Assembly (NCBI GenBank): GCA_963783145.1
Contig: CAWAMM010000002.1
Span: forward strand, 62,001 to 126,000
Reading direction: 5' to 3'
Length of the DNA: 64,000 bases
From: DATGKG01 sp963783145
GTDB lineage: Bacteria; Desulfobacterota; Binatia; Binatales; Binataceae
Part shown: in pieces, positions 27,637 through 36,959 of the stretch
How the letters are laid out: each line of letters begins with the position of its first letter
How positions within the stretch are numbered: the stretch's first letter is position 1
Made by a program: the position numbers and the translations under genes
Notes under the pieces: generated by a model
What the model saw: the letters and a program-made list of their open reading frames with translations, nothing else
Database searches by the model: none
What the model was told of the DNA's origin: nothing

Positions 27637-27680
27637 CAGCGGTGGTAGGAGGAGGTGGCGGTGGTAGGAGGAGGTGGCGG
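27637..27680. repeat. 19-bp tandem repeat at the transposase start
   Basis: Two copies of GCGGTGGTAGGAGGAGGTG followed by a partial third (GCGGTGATGGG) lie directly before the transposase start. Each unit contains an AGGAGG ribosome-binding sequence, so the repeat number may affect translation of the transposase. Confidence 0.7.
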
Positions 27681-28759
27681 TGATGGGTGGGGTGGATCAT
27701 CAGCAGAGCGGAATGTTCAGTTACATATCCGCGGAGCAGCGAGTACCCAGGGATCATCCGTTGCGAGCTATCCGGGTCATGGTGGACGCCGCGCTTAAGG
27801 AGTCGTCGTGGCGGTTCGACGCGGTCTACGCAAACCGCGGGCGGCCGTCGATCGCGCCGGAAAAGCTTCTGCGCGCGCTGCTTTTGCAAGTGCTCTACAC
27901 GGTGCGCAGCGAGCGGCTTTTGATGGAGCAGCTCGATTACAACTTCCTGTTTCGCTGGTTGGTGGGACTCACCATCGACGACCCGGTATGGGACGTGACG
28001 GTCTTCACCAAGAACCGCGAGCGTTTGCTGGTGGGTGATGTAGCGCAGGGCTTTTTCAACGCGGTGCTGGATCAGGCGAGTGCCCGAGGCCTGCTCTCTA
28101 ACGAACATTTTACCGTCGACGGCACGCTGATCGAGGCCTGGGCCGGGCACAAGAGTTTCAAGCGCAAAGGGGGCGACCAGCAAACCCCGCCCGATGATCC
28201 CGGTAACCCGAGCGTGGACTTTCATGGTTAGCGACGCAGCAACGCCACTCACCGATCGACCAGCGATCCGCAGGCGCGCTTGGCCCGCAAAGGACCGGGC
28301 AAAGAGGCCAAGCTCTGTTACGTCGGGCACGTGCAGATGGACAATCGCCAGGGCTTGGTGGTCAACACCCGGCTCACTCAGGCCAGCGGCACCGCAGAAC
28401 CTGAGGCGGCCCTCGCGATGGCGGCAGAGATCGCGGGCCGGCAGCGGGTCACGCTAGGCGCCGATAAGGGTTACGATCAGAAGGAATTGGTGCGCGGATT
28501 GCGTGAGTATCGAGTCACACCGCACGTGGCGCAAAAGGCCCATCGCGCCATCGACCGCCGCACCACCCGCCAACCGGGCTACGCCATCAGTCAGGTCGAG
28601 CGCAAACGGGTGGAAGAGATCTTCGGCTGGTTCAAGACCGTCGCCGGACTGCGCAAGACCCGGCATCGGGGTGCCGATCGGGTCGGTTGGATGTTTACCT
28701 TCGCAGCGGCAGCCTACAACTTGGTAAGGATGCGCAATCTCTTGCCAATTGCCACCTGA
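27674..28759 (+). pseudogene. IS5-family transposase with in-frame TAG
   Basis: The frame is continuous over 362 codons except for one amber codon at 28229-28231. Before it come FSYISAEQRVPRDHPLRAIR, RALLLQVLYTVRSERLLMEQ and FTVDGTLIEAWAGHKSF; after it come RRSNATHRSTSDPQARLARKG, GADKGYDQKELV and KRVEEIFGWFKTVAGL, giving DDE-type acidic residues in both halves. A single reversion would restore it. The start is likely ATG 27683 (MGGVDHQQSGMF) rather than 27674. A suppressor tRNA or sequencing error could also explain the TAG. Confidence 0.85.
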
Positions 28760-29554
28760 AGCGAACACCAAAGCCTGCCGGCGCTCTACTCCGCGGTTTA
28801 GATACTCGCTCAGCAGCACCAACAACCACCGACAGTGGACAATTCACAACTCAACCGAACTTTTTCCGCAGCCTGCTAGTGCTGCTTGAGGGGACTGGCC
28901 TTGGCGCCGGGGCGGCGGAGATCAGTGAGGCCAAACCGGCGTTCCTCAGCCAGGCGGCCGTAGCTATCTATCCCGGAATTGGCTGCTCCTACTATCCGCA
29001 GATCATCACGCAACCGGGAGGTTACAATCTCAGCGGTAATATCACCCTTCCGGCTGGATGTGGCGCCGACGCCATCGATGTCAAAGCCGACAACGTCGTA
29101 ATCGATCTTAACGGCTATGCGATCACGGGCACCGGCGCGGGCAACGGCGTCGGCATCAACGGGGTCACGCATTCAAACGTCACAGTCAAAAACGGTTCGA
29201 TCGTCAAGATGGGTGGAGGCGGCGTCTCGCTGGGTCAGGGCGCTACCGTGATGGATCTCACGGCCAGGTCGAACGGCACAAACATCAATGAAAACGGCAT
29301 TTACATCGCAGATGGGAGTGTGCGTCACGTGCATGCCAATTCTAATAGCGGGTCGGGCATTCTGGCCAACGACGGAACGGAAGTGTCGGATAGTGTGGCC
29401 AACAACAACGTATATGGCATCCTTCTCAATAGTGGTGGAACGGTATTGCACAATGTTATCATAGCCAATGGTTACGTTGGCATCGCCGCACTCAGCTGTG
29501 ATTCTGTGGTTTCCGGGAACACGATCGAAGCCAATGGCTTTGACAGCACACTAG

Positions 29555-30208
29555 GGAGAAAGCTCTGAAGCTCGGTCCAAGACTAAGCTGGGTGATGTCG
29601 GCTACGTTGGCGGCGGTCGCTCGCACCGTATGCACGATCCCGCGCTTATCCGCTCCGATGTGCAGCTTCATTCCGAAGTGCCAGTTGCGGCCCTTGTGGG
29701 CCTGCTTCATCTCGGGGTCACGGCTCGCGCTGGCGTTCTTGGTCGAACTCGGCGCCGCGATGATGGTCGCGTCCACGATGGTTCCCGAACGCAGCAACAG
29801 CCGGCGTTCTTCCAACAGCCCGGTGATCGAATCGAAGATCGCCTGGGTCAGCCCATGCTGCTCCAGCAGATGGCGAAAGCGCAGAATCGTAGTCTCGTCC
29901 GGCACCACCTCCTCGCCCAGCTCGACCCGTGCAAAGCGCCGCATCGACTCGCTGTCGTAGATCGCGTCTTCCGCTTGCGGGTCCGACAGGTTGAACCACT
30001 GCTGCAGGAAGTAAATCCGCAGCATCTTCTCCAGTCCCAGCGGCTGGCGACCCTGTCCGGCTTTGGGGTAGTGCGGTTCGATCAGCCTGATCAGCCGCGA
30101 CCATGGAATCACCGCATCCATCTCGGCCAGAAACCGCTCACGCCGAGTGACTTTGCCCTTCCCATCCCACTCTATCGACGCGAACGTCCGCTGATTCCCC
30201 ATCTCCAC
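29555..30208 (-). pseudogene. IS5-family transposase, C-terminus deleted
   Basis: The frame gives QRTFASIEWDGKGKVTRRER, IPWSRLIRLIEPHYPKAGQG, MLRIYFLQQWFNLSD, DETTILRFRHLLEQHGL, VDATIIAAPSSTKN, and HFGMKLHIGADK with RATAANVADITQL, then runs into unrelated sequence. About 100 C-terminal residues with the final catalytic Glu are missing. It differs from the other IS5-type transposase here, so two subfamilies are present. Confidence 0.85.
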
Positions 30209-30273
30209 ACCTCCACATCCGCCGATCCAACTAACTGTTTATACCAAAATCGAAACACTTGTGCAGAGATTCA
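29555..30273 (-). mobile_element. Internally truncated IS5-type element inside the beta-helix gene
   Basis: The element is flanked by CTAG on both sides (29551-29554 and 30274-30277), a 4-bp target duplication. It carries only the N-terminal two thirds of a transposase on the minus strand. The left side of the element seems deleted internally, yet both insertion junctions are intact, as in MITE-like derivatives. Terminal repeats are weak, so the exact ends rest on the CTAG pair and the restored reading frame. Confidence 0.72.
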
Positions 30274-30653
30274 CTAGGTGTAGGCGCCGGCATCCAGGCC
30301 GCCGGCCAGATTTCCAACAACACGGTGGTAGAAAACGCGGAGGGTATTGCCGTCTTTTCCGATCCAATTTCGATTGTAGGCAATACTATCGGTAAAAACT
30401 CCTCCTTCGGCATCACGAGCGGCGGAGCGCCCGATCCATTTGTCAGCTATGGCAACAATCAGCTGTTCGGCAATAACGAAACCACGCCACCTCATCCCGG
30501 CAATCAGGTCCAAGGGGGGTACAAATGGGCCCGAACATTTGCGATGGCGTTCCGTGCCCATAGGAATTGTGATCCGGAGCGGACCGTTCGTTGAGGCTCT
30601 TCCGGCTTACCATTTCGCAAATACGATCTCGATCTATCTTCTCGAAGGTGTAT

Positions 30654-31928
30654 TCACAGACTTGACAGTAATTCCAAGCTGCTGGCTTCCGAAGCCTTCC
30701 AAATTAACGGTCTGTGGCGAATTGGAAGCATTGTCCTGCACGATGAGCTTACCCTGGCGCGCCCCGCTTGCTGATAGATTAAACTGGATCGCGATCGCGT
30801 ACAGCCTGCCCACCGGGAGTGTCGATCCGCAGGTGCTGTCGCGCGAATCGAGGGAATAGTCGCCGCCTTGAATCGAGATACTACTGATCTTCGCGACGCC
30901 CTTGTTCCACCATGGGTTGAATAAGAACGCGATACGGGTTTGGCCATGCGGGCGGATTTCACACTCCCAAAAAGTCCAGCTCTGGAGGTGTCAGGTAAAT
31001 CGGACCTATCTTGCCGGCCGTTGCCGACAAGATTGCTGAGACTGTCACTTACATGGCCACCGATGTTAGCGATGTAGTTAAGGCTCAGGAACGTCGTATC
31101 CACTCCGGCACCCCAGGTTACCTTCTTCACGCTGCCGTCGAGACAGGTGCTGCCGGTGTCGCCCGCGGCATTGTTGTCAGTGCCCTGCGCTATTCCACTG
31201 TAAGTGAAGACGGCCTGGCCGTTCGCATTGCTGCGCACTTGCTTGAAGGCCGAATTCGCGTCTCCCATCGAGAAGATAGTCGGAAATCTGCACCCTGAAA
31301 GTTCGCTCCACATGCGCGCGGCGGCCGCGCACGGTGACGGTCATGCGGTTGGGATATCGTTCAACGATGGCAAGTCGATTCCGTTTAAGATAGCTGACTA
31401 CCGAGCCGTATTCGCGGCGCGACGGTCCGAAGCGATCGGAGATTTGTCGCGGGGTCAGGAAGTGCCGATAGCTCTTCGAGTGCTGGTCATATACGTCCTG
31501 CAGATAACGCTGGAAACCGGCCTCGTCCGATCGATTCAAGGCCACCGTCAGCGTCATCGGAGCACTGGCATCGGTTCCGCGATAGTGGCCCAGCAGCTTC
31601 GCCCGGCTGAGCGCGGGCAGCACGTGTCCCGGTAACCAATCATCGAGCTCGGCAGTGATTTGCCGTTCGCGGAGGACAGCGGTGGCGATAGCAGCGCCGC
31701 CGGGTCCGGGGTTGCCGCAAGCGAGCTTATCCATAAGAACGAAACCGTGAGGACGAAAATGAAACACCGCGTTAGCTTCGACACCGCCGGTTCCCCTGGC
31801 GCGGAAGATTTGCAAATCAAATCGCCACCGGTGAGGCCCAGTGGCAAAGGAAGAATGTGCCAATCGATGGCACAAATGCCGCCAGGCATATGTTGAAGCT
31901 TGATTGGTTGGATATCCGACAGTCTCAT
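30654..31928 (-). pseudogene. S53 (sedolisin-like) protein with catalytic domain deleted
   Basis: The 5' part reads a signal-like hydrophobic stretch (CFIFVLTVSFLWISSLAAT) and a pro-kumamolisin domain: LPALSRAKLLGHYRGTDAS, MTLTVALNRSDEAGFQRYLQ, RYPNRMTVTVRGRRAHVERT and VQISDYLLDG. Within about 10 codons the sequence passes into an Ig-like stretch (SNANGQAVFTYSGIAQGTDN) and then, in other frames, a C-terminal anchor-type domain (YLTPPELDF, SISIQGGDYSLDSRDSTCGS) that matches 51308-51630. No peptidase domain remains and several frameshifts are present. It is a paralogue of the large S53 gene at 46798. Confidence 0.75.
31856..31874. promoter_or_regulatory. Palindrome shared with the large S53 gene, copy 1
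   Basis: On the minus strand the sequence is TGTGCCATCGATTGGCACA, two perfect 7-bp arms with a 5-nt spacer. It lies at the 5' side of the decayed S53-like gene and is embedded in a longer conserved segment (GGCGGCATTTGTGCC...TGGCACATTCTTCC) also found at 46680-46713. It looks like a binding site for a dimeric regulator. Confidence 0.62.
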
Positions 31929-32440
31929 GATTAGCCAACGCGAAGGCTAGCCGCCGCGTCGTGTCGAGTGCGTCGACCTCCCGATCTGAACGCGATCGTC
32001 TTGGCAGCTCGCAATCGGATGGCGCGGCGCGGACCACGCACGATGTCGGGGCGCGGTCCTTCAGCAGCCTGGTGCGAGTTTCAGGATCCTGTGGCGCCGA
32101 AGACCCTCGTATAAAGCAGCACCTTCAGAGCCCTTCGACTACGACAATGAGGATCAGCTCGCCGCGAACCATCGCGGTGCGGCCGAACGCGCGCGCGCAT
32201 TCCGTCGGGAAGCGGTACCCACGCCCCATCCACATCCCCCAACAGCGCCCAATCGCGTTCGCGACCATTGCAATCGCTAACTGAGGAGTTTCGCTTGTGG
32301 AGTTGGCGCCAGTTTCGCTATATGCGGACGTGCAATAACATATTAGAGATTCTGATCGGACTACCGTGACCAATCTAATCTCATAAGCAGATCTAGTTCT
32401 TCCTCACGCAGTGCGGTCGCAGCACATTAGGAGTAACCAA
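31929..32440. other. Intergenic stretch, no gene supported
   Basis: About 510 bp between the decayed S53-like gene and the amidohydrolase stub. A minus-strand frame at 32125-32373 (AIAMVANAIGRCWGMWMGRG, VRGELILIVVVEGL) has a protein-like composition but no family that I recognise. Promoters for both divergent neighbours should lie here. Confidence 0.3.
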
Positions 32441-32587
32441 ATGGCGGAATTCGATGTGGTCATCCTAGGTGGCATGGTGATCGATGGCACCCGCTTGCCT
32501 CGATACCAAGCGGACGTCGGGATCAAGGACGGTAAGATTGCCGAGATTGACACGGCGGTTGAGCTTTCGCAAATTCTTTCGTCGTAA
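32441..32587 (+). pseudogene. Amidohydrolase-family N-terminal stub (48 codons)
   Basis: A good ribosome-binding site (AGGAG, 8 nt spacing) precedes an ATG, giving FDVVILGGMVIDGTRLPRYQ then ADVGIKDGKIAEID, the N-terminal beta-strand domain of D-aminoacylase/dihydroorotase-type amidohydrolases. It then stops at 32585. The metal-binding HxH motif and the rest of the roughly 500-residue enzyme are absent. This is a 3'-deleted relic next to the CoA-transferase genes. Confidence 0.7.
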
Positions 32588-32594
32588 AGTCAAC

Positions 32595-32623
32595 GGGAGA
32601 GGAAGATAGTTGTTTCCTCTCCC
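32595..32623. terminator. 10-bp perfect hairpin after the amidohydrolase stub
   Basis: GGGAGAGGAA and TTCCTCTCCC pair perfectly around a 9-nt loop, 8 nt after the stub's stop codon. It is followed by ATTAATTTC, only weakly T-rich. It could end the short transcript and insulate the downstream CoA-transferase genes. Confidence 0.55.
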
Positions 32624-32726
32624 ATTAATTTCTATGAAAGGCTGGGCGAGGTTGGTTCCGTCCCCGACTAGGATAGTGAACTATCCGGGAGAGGCCTGGT
32701 GAAAATTCGCACGCTCAAAAGCGCTT

Positions 32727-34001
32727 ATGGGAAAGGCGGAAATGTTTCAAGGTAATTCCTTGCTGAGTCCGTACCGGGTCCTGGATATGACCACTGAACG
32801 GGGTCTGCTATGCGGACAAATTCTCGGTGATCTAGGCGCCGACGTAATCAAGATCGAACCGCCGGGGGGTTCTTCGGCACGGCGGTTGGCACCTTTTTTT
32901 GAAGATAAGCCGGATCCTGAACGCTCGCTCTACTGGTGGGCCTACAATCGTAACAAGCGAAGCATAACCCTCAATCTCGAGAGCGAAGAAGGTAGGGAAC
33001 TGTTCTACCGACTCGCGTCGGGAGCACGGTTTCTGATCGAGTCCGACAATCCTGGCCATCTCCTGCGGCGCGGCCTCGGGTACGAGGACCTGGCCGCACG
33101 TAACCGCGAGATGATCTATGTCTCGATAACCGCGTTCGGGCAGCATGGCCCCAAATCCTCTTATGCTGACAGCGACCTGGTGATCCTTGCCACCGGTGGT
33201 CCCCTAATGCTCTACGGCGATGAGGACCGGCCTCCGGTTCGGCTCAGTGTACCTCAGGCTTATCTTCACGCCTGCGGCGATGCTGCCGCCGGCGCCTTGG
33301 TGGCAAACCATGAATGCAATCGTTCGGGTAGTGGACAGCACGTCGACGTCGCCGCGCAGCAGTCAGTGACGTTAGTGACTCAGGCGAATAATCTCGCCTA
33401 CCGCCTGGAAGCGGACGAAGCACGCCGAATGGCTGGGGGCGTTAGAGTCGGAACGCTTCGGGTTCCGTTGGTTTGGCGCGCGAAAGACGGGTACGTGACT
33501 CTCGGCTTCCTGTTCGGACGCCAGCTCGGAGTGTTCAGCCAGAGGCTCATGAACTATCTGCATGAGCTAGGGCTGTGTGATACCGCGACCCGCGACAAGG
33601 ACTGGATCGGTTACGGCGGCCTGCTCGCGAGCGGCGAAGAGCCGATTCAAGAGTACGAACGGGTGCTTGGTCTGATTTCGGATTTCCTCGCTGGCAGAAC
33701 TAAGACAGATCTTTTCAAGACCTCGCTCGAACGGGGATTCCTGATCGCGCCGATCGCGACGGTCGGTGAAGTTCTCGCGAGTCCGCAACTCCAGTCACGT
33801 GAATACTGGCAGGCACTCGAACATCCGGAACTAGGACGCTCATTTCCGTACCCTGGCCCGTTCGCCAGGTTCAGTGAAACCCCGATCGTTTACCGTCGAC
33901 GCCCGCCCCTACTCGGAGAGCATAATCAAGAGGTCTATTCCGGAGAACTGGGGTTGCCGGCAGACAAAATCCAAGACCTTAAGCGAAGAGGAATCATTTG
34001 A
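32727..34001 (+). CDS. CaiB/BaiF CoA-transferase, subunit 1 of a pair
   Basis: This 424-residue class III CoA-transferase-fold protein has VLDMTTERGLLCGQILGDLG, ADVIKIEPPGGSS, NRNKRSITLNLES and SITAFGQHGPKSSYADSDLV. The region that holds the nucleophilic Asp in one-subunit enzymes reads HVDVAAQQSVTLVT, with Gln in its place, so this subunit is probably not the catalytic one. The ATG at 32742 has a better ribosome-binding site than 32727. Its stop overlaps the next start (TGATG). The pair resembles heterodimeric enzymes such as benzylsuccinate CoA-transferase BbsEF; substrate unknown. Confidence 0.9.
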   Translation: MGKAEMFQGNSLLSPYRVLDMTTERGLLCGQILGDLGADVIKIEPPGGSSARRLAPFFEDKPDPERSLYWWAYNRNKRSITLNLESEEGRELFYRLASGARFLIESDNPGHLLRRGLGYEDLAARNREMIYVSITAFGQHGPKSSYADSDLVILATGGPLMLYGDEDRPPVRLSVPQAYLHACGDAAAGALVANHECNRSGSGQHVDVAAQQSVTLVTQANNLAYRLEADEARRMAGGVRVGTLRVPLVWRAKDGYVTLGFLFGRQLGVFSQRLMNYLHELGLCDTATRDKDWIGYGGLLASGEEPIQEYERVLGLISDFLAGRTKTDLFKTSLERGFLIAPIATVGEVLASPQLQSREYWQALEHPELGRSFPYPGPFARFSETPIVYRRRPPLLGEHNQEVYSGELGLPADKIQDLKRRGII

Positions 34002-35209
34002 TGTTACCCCTTGACGATGTCAAAGTCGTAGACTTCATGTGGGCGCTGGCGGGTCCGGGAACGACCAGGACACTGGCTGACTATGGTGCCACCGTGGTCC
34101 GAATCGAATCAGCCAGCAAGTTAGATGGAGCTCGCACAGTAGGCCCCTTCCACAAAAAAAAACCATCTAACGACGGGTCCGGCCTTTATGGGACCTACAA
34201 TGCGGGGAAACTCGGTCTCTCACTCGATCTCTCAAAACCTCAGGCGCGAGAAGTGGTGCTCGATCTTGTGCAGTGGGCTGATGTCGTCTGTGAGTCCTTT
34301 TCGCCGAAAGCGATGCGCGCCTGGAAGCTTGACTACGAGTCTTTACGGGCGATCAAACCGGACCTCATCATGCTCAGTTCGTGCTTGATGGGTCAGACCG
34401 GGCCGCTGTCGAGTTTTGCCGGGTTCGGCAATATGGCCGCAGCGGTCTCGGGGTTCTACAACCTTTGCGGTTGGCCGGATCGAGCGCCAACAGGACCGTT
34501 CGGCGCCTATACTGACTACGTGGCGCCGCGGTTTGGCGCGGTGTCGGTTCTTGCAGCGCTCGACTATCGCAAGCGCACAGGAAAGGGCCAATATATCGAT
34601 CAATCTCAGGCCGAATCCGCCCTTCACTTTCTCGCGCCTGCGCTACTCGATTGCGCCGCCAACGGACGAGTGGCTCAGGGACTCGGAAATGACGACCCTA
34701 ATTATGCTCCCCATGGCGTTTATCCCACCTTAGGCGAAAACGGCTGGGTCGCGATTACCTGTCTCACGGAGGAACACTGGCTTGCACTATCCGCGATCAT
34801 GGGACGGGACGATTTGGTGAAGAACCAGAGCTTTGCGACGTTGTCTCATCGTCTGCTAAACCGCCGAGCGCTGGATCAGATCATCGCGTCCTGGACGACG
34901 AGCTTGCGTGCTGATGATGTGGAGATTCTCCTCCAGGGTAGAGGGATTCCCGCCGCCGCCGTGAAGGACAGCAAAGGAGTCTGCCTCGACGAGCAATTGG
35001 CCGGCCGCGGATACCTCATCGATATCGATCATCCTGTCGTCGGTCGCACGGTAGTCGAAGGATCGAGGTTTATCCTTTCCCGCACCCCAGCTATGACACC
35101 AAGACCGGCCCCAACCATCGGCGGCGACAATCAGCAGATACTCGAGGAAATTTTGGGCTACGATGAAGGACGCATCTCCGAACTTGCGGAAACAGGTGCC
35201 CTTCACTAG
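34001..35209 (+). CDS. CaiB/BaiF CoA-transferase, subunit 2 of a pair
   Basis: The start is ATG 34001, overlapping the preceding TGA by one base. The 402-residue product has VKVVDFMWALAGPGTTRTLA, YGATVVRIES, GLYGTYNAGKLGLSLDL and GQTGPLSSFAGFGN. The catalytic-position segment reads YIDQSQAESALHF, with Glu where the classical Asp is expected, as is common in one branch of the family. Translational coupling to subunit 1 strongly supports a heteromeric enzyme. The C-terminus ends with GGDNQQILEEILGYDEG, complete. Confidence 0.9.
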   Translation: MLPLDDVKVVDFMWALAGPGTTRTLADYGATVVRIESASKLDGARTVGPFHKKKPSNDGSGLYGTYNAGKLGLSLDLSKPQAREVVLDLVQWADVVCESFSPKAMRAWKLDYESLRAIKPDLIMLSSCLMGQTGPLSSFAGFGNMAAAVSGFYNLCGWPDRAPTGPFGAYTDYVAPRFGAVSVLAALDYRKRTGKGQYIDQSQAESALHFLAPALLDCAANGRVAQGLGNDDPNYAPHGVYPTLGENGWVAITCLTEEHWLALSAIMGRDDLVKNQSFATLSHRLLNRRALDQIIASWTTSLRADDVEILLQGRGIPAAAVKDSKGVCLDEQLAGRGYLIDIDHPVVGRTVVEGSRFILSRTPAMTPRPAPTIGGDNQQILEEILGYDEGRISELAETGALH

Positions 35210-35603
35210 AGGCGATACGCGCTTTCACAGGCTCGGGGCCGGCTGAAACCGCAATCTCAACCGCCCCGGCTGTGCCTCGAGAAGAGCTTCCGTGCGATGA
35301 GGCCCAGGCTCACCAGCAGCATGCACCTGGAGACTCACTACCACACTAAGGCAGACTTTAATTCTATTGGAGTATCACCGGCAATAAGGCACCTATTGAT
35401 CTTCGGGCGCGCGATACTTTGGAGCAAAATGCGGTCCAAAATCTTGATAAGGAAGACCCATTGGTGTAAACGGTGAGTTGAAATCGCAGAGGCAAAATGA
35501 AGATTGCGGCTAAATCGGGGCTTACTCTAAAACTACGACCGCATTCATTTCAATTGATATCCACAGGCTTGCGACAGCCCGCGATGCTGATTCATAGCAG
35601 CAG
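35210..35603. other. Intergenic stretch, nothing recognised
   Basis: About 390 bp between the CoA-transferase pair and the Tat lipoprotein. No open frame with family motifs and no obvious terminator. The promoter of the downstream gene should lie in the A+T-richer half near 35500-35600. Confidence 0.4.
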
Positions 35604-36815
35604 ATGCGCCGAAAAAAGGGATTTAGTGTGAGTAGTCCAACCTGCAGCCGTCGCGATTTCATAAGGGGAACTCTCAGCGTCGCGACTCTACTTGCCGCCG
35701 GATGCGGTGCATCAAACGGTGATTCTTCATCGTCCGTAAAAGGTTCCCAACCGGCAGCTCTTATGGGAGGCCAGGGAAACGCGCCTTACGCGGCTTTTCT
35801 AGAAAGGAATCGTTCGGTAATGACATTGCCCGGACTCCCTCCCACTGGACTTACTTATCGCGTTGCCATGAATAGTCATGGACGGGGATTAGTCGGTGGA
35901 ACCAATGGAATCAATGCCTATGCCGCCGTCGTCGCGCCCGATGGAACATTGACCTCCATTCCTGGATTGATCGCTCCCGGCGAGATCTATTTCGTCAGCA
36001 TCAATAAGTTGGGGAATGGCATGGTGGGGGGCGGATATCAGAATTCCAACATCCCTTTTGTTGCGCTGGTTTCTCAAGATGGTATCGCAACTCCGATTGC
36101 CGGCCTGCCCGCAAGCGGGCTCATCTACGGGGTGGTCATTGAAAAAACCGGAGCCGGTATCATTGGAGGGGTCGGCCCTTCCGGTTCCGCGTATGCGGCT
36201 CTCACAGCGCTCGATGGAACCCTGACGCCGCTTGCAGGACTGCCGTCTTCGGGAGCTATTTTCTGGGTCTCCGCCAACGATTCGGGGGAGAAGCTCATCG
36301 CGGGCCAGAATGGCTCCTCCGCCTATGCTGCGTTTGTTTCTCCGGACGGACAGCTAACGCCGGTCGCTGACCTTCCTGCGGGCACAGTCTATAGCGCTAG
36401 TATCAATCATCGTGGAAATGGGATCATCGGGGGAACAGCTTCGACCTTTCCCTATGCGGCTCTTATCGCTCCCAATGGAACGGCAACAACGATCCCCGGT
36501 CTGCCAACGGCGCCAGGAATTATCTATAACGTTGCCCTTAACCAAGCAGGCACCGGATTTATCGCCGGCTATTCGGCGGGAGAACCCTATGGAGCCTTCG
36601 TTAGCCTAGACGGAAATTTGAAGTCACTGAAGGGCTTGCCCGGAGGTCCTGGATTTCTTGATGGTGCAGCGCTCTACAATTCAGGGGACGCCATCGTTGG
36701 CGGCACCTCGGCAAACGTTCCATTCGCAGCACTGGTCGCCCCAAATGGAACCCTGACTTTTCTGAACGGTCTTCCTTCCCAAGGACAAATCAACAGTATA
36801 TCAATCGCCGCTTAG
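35604..36815 (+). CDS. Tat-exported lipoprotein of about seven ~45-residue beta-repeats
   Basis: The N-terminus has a twin-arginine motif (CSRRDFIRG), a hydrophobic stretch and a lipobox ending LLAAGC, so the protein is probably exported folded and lipid-anchored. The rest consists of seven similar units plus a closing part-unit. Each unit follows the pattern (A/P)(Y/F)xALVxPDGTxTxxxGLP, then a GxIYxVxIN strand, then GxGIIGG. This regularity suggests a seven- or eight-bladed beta-propeller. I do not recognise a named family. An alternative start is the GTG at 35628, which keeps the Tat motif. Confidence 0.75.
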   Translation: MRRKKGFSVSSPTCSRRDFIRGTLSVATLLAAGCGASNGDSSSSVKGSQPAALMGGQGNAPYAAFLERNRSVMTLPGLPPTGLTYRVAMNSHGRGLVGGTNGINAYAAVVAPDGTLTSIPGLIAPGEIYFVSINKLGNGMVGGGYQNSNIPFVALVSQDGIATPIAGLPASGLIYGVVIEKTGAGIIGGVGPSGSAYAALTALDGTLTPLAGLPSSGAIFWVSANDSGEKLIAGQNGSSAYAAFVSPDGQLTPVADLPAGTVYSASINHRGNGIIGGTASTFPYAALIAPNGTATTIPGLPTAPGIIYNVALNQAGTGFIAGYSAGEPYGAFVSLDGNLKSLKGLPGGPGFLDGAALYNSGDAIVGGTSANVPFAALVAPNGTLTFLNGLPSQGQINSISIAA

Positions 36816-36959
36816 ACGCCTTCGCTGTTCTGCTCCACATTGGTTCCGCATTACCACTGTCAGCTTTGCATCCCGGCAGCCTTCCATCAACGTGCTGGCC
36901 ATTCCACCGCTCAAACGGAACCTCGCGGTCCTGCTTTGCGGCCGGCTGCTTTTGACTAT

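Larger units (their letters stand above)
27584..28875 (+). mobile_element. IS5-type element with 15-bp ends and CTAG flanks
   Basis: Terminal inverted repeats of 15 bp (CAGGCTGCGGAAAAA at 27584 and its complement ending 28875) enclose a transposase gene. CTAG flanks both sides (27580-27583 and 28876-28879), as expected for 4-bp YTAR target duplication. The left flank is the truncated ATPase and the right flank is the truncated beta-helix gene; neither continues across the site. Confidence 0.86.
28876..30594 (+). pseudogene. Right-handed beta-helix repeat protein, N-truncated and split by an IS
   Basis: The piece at 28876-29554 encodes YNLSGNITLPAGCGADAIDV, NVVIDLNGYAITG and repeated NGIYIADGSVRHVHANSNSG, SGILANDGTEVSDSVANNNV. 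The piece at 30274-30594 continues GIQAAGQISNNTVVENAEGI, then SIVGNTIGKNSSFGITSGG and GNQVQGGYK. Removing the IS and one CTAG joins them in frame as DSTLGVGAGIQ. Such pectate-lyase-like repeat proteins are secreted or surface-associated; function unknown. The N-terminus and signal peptide were lost at the left IS5-type element. Confidence 0.82.
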
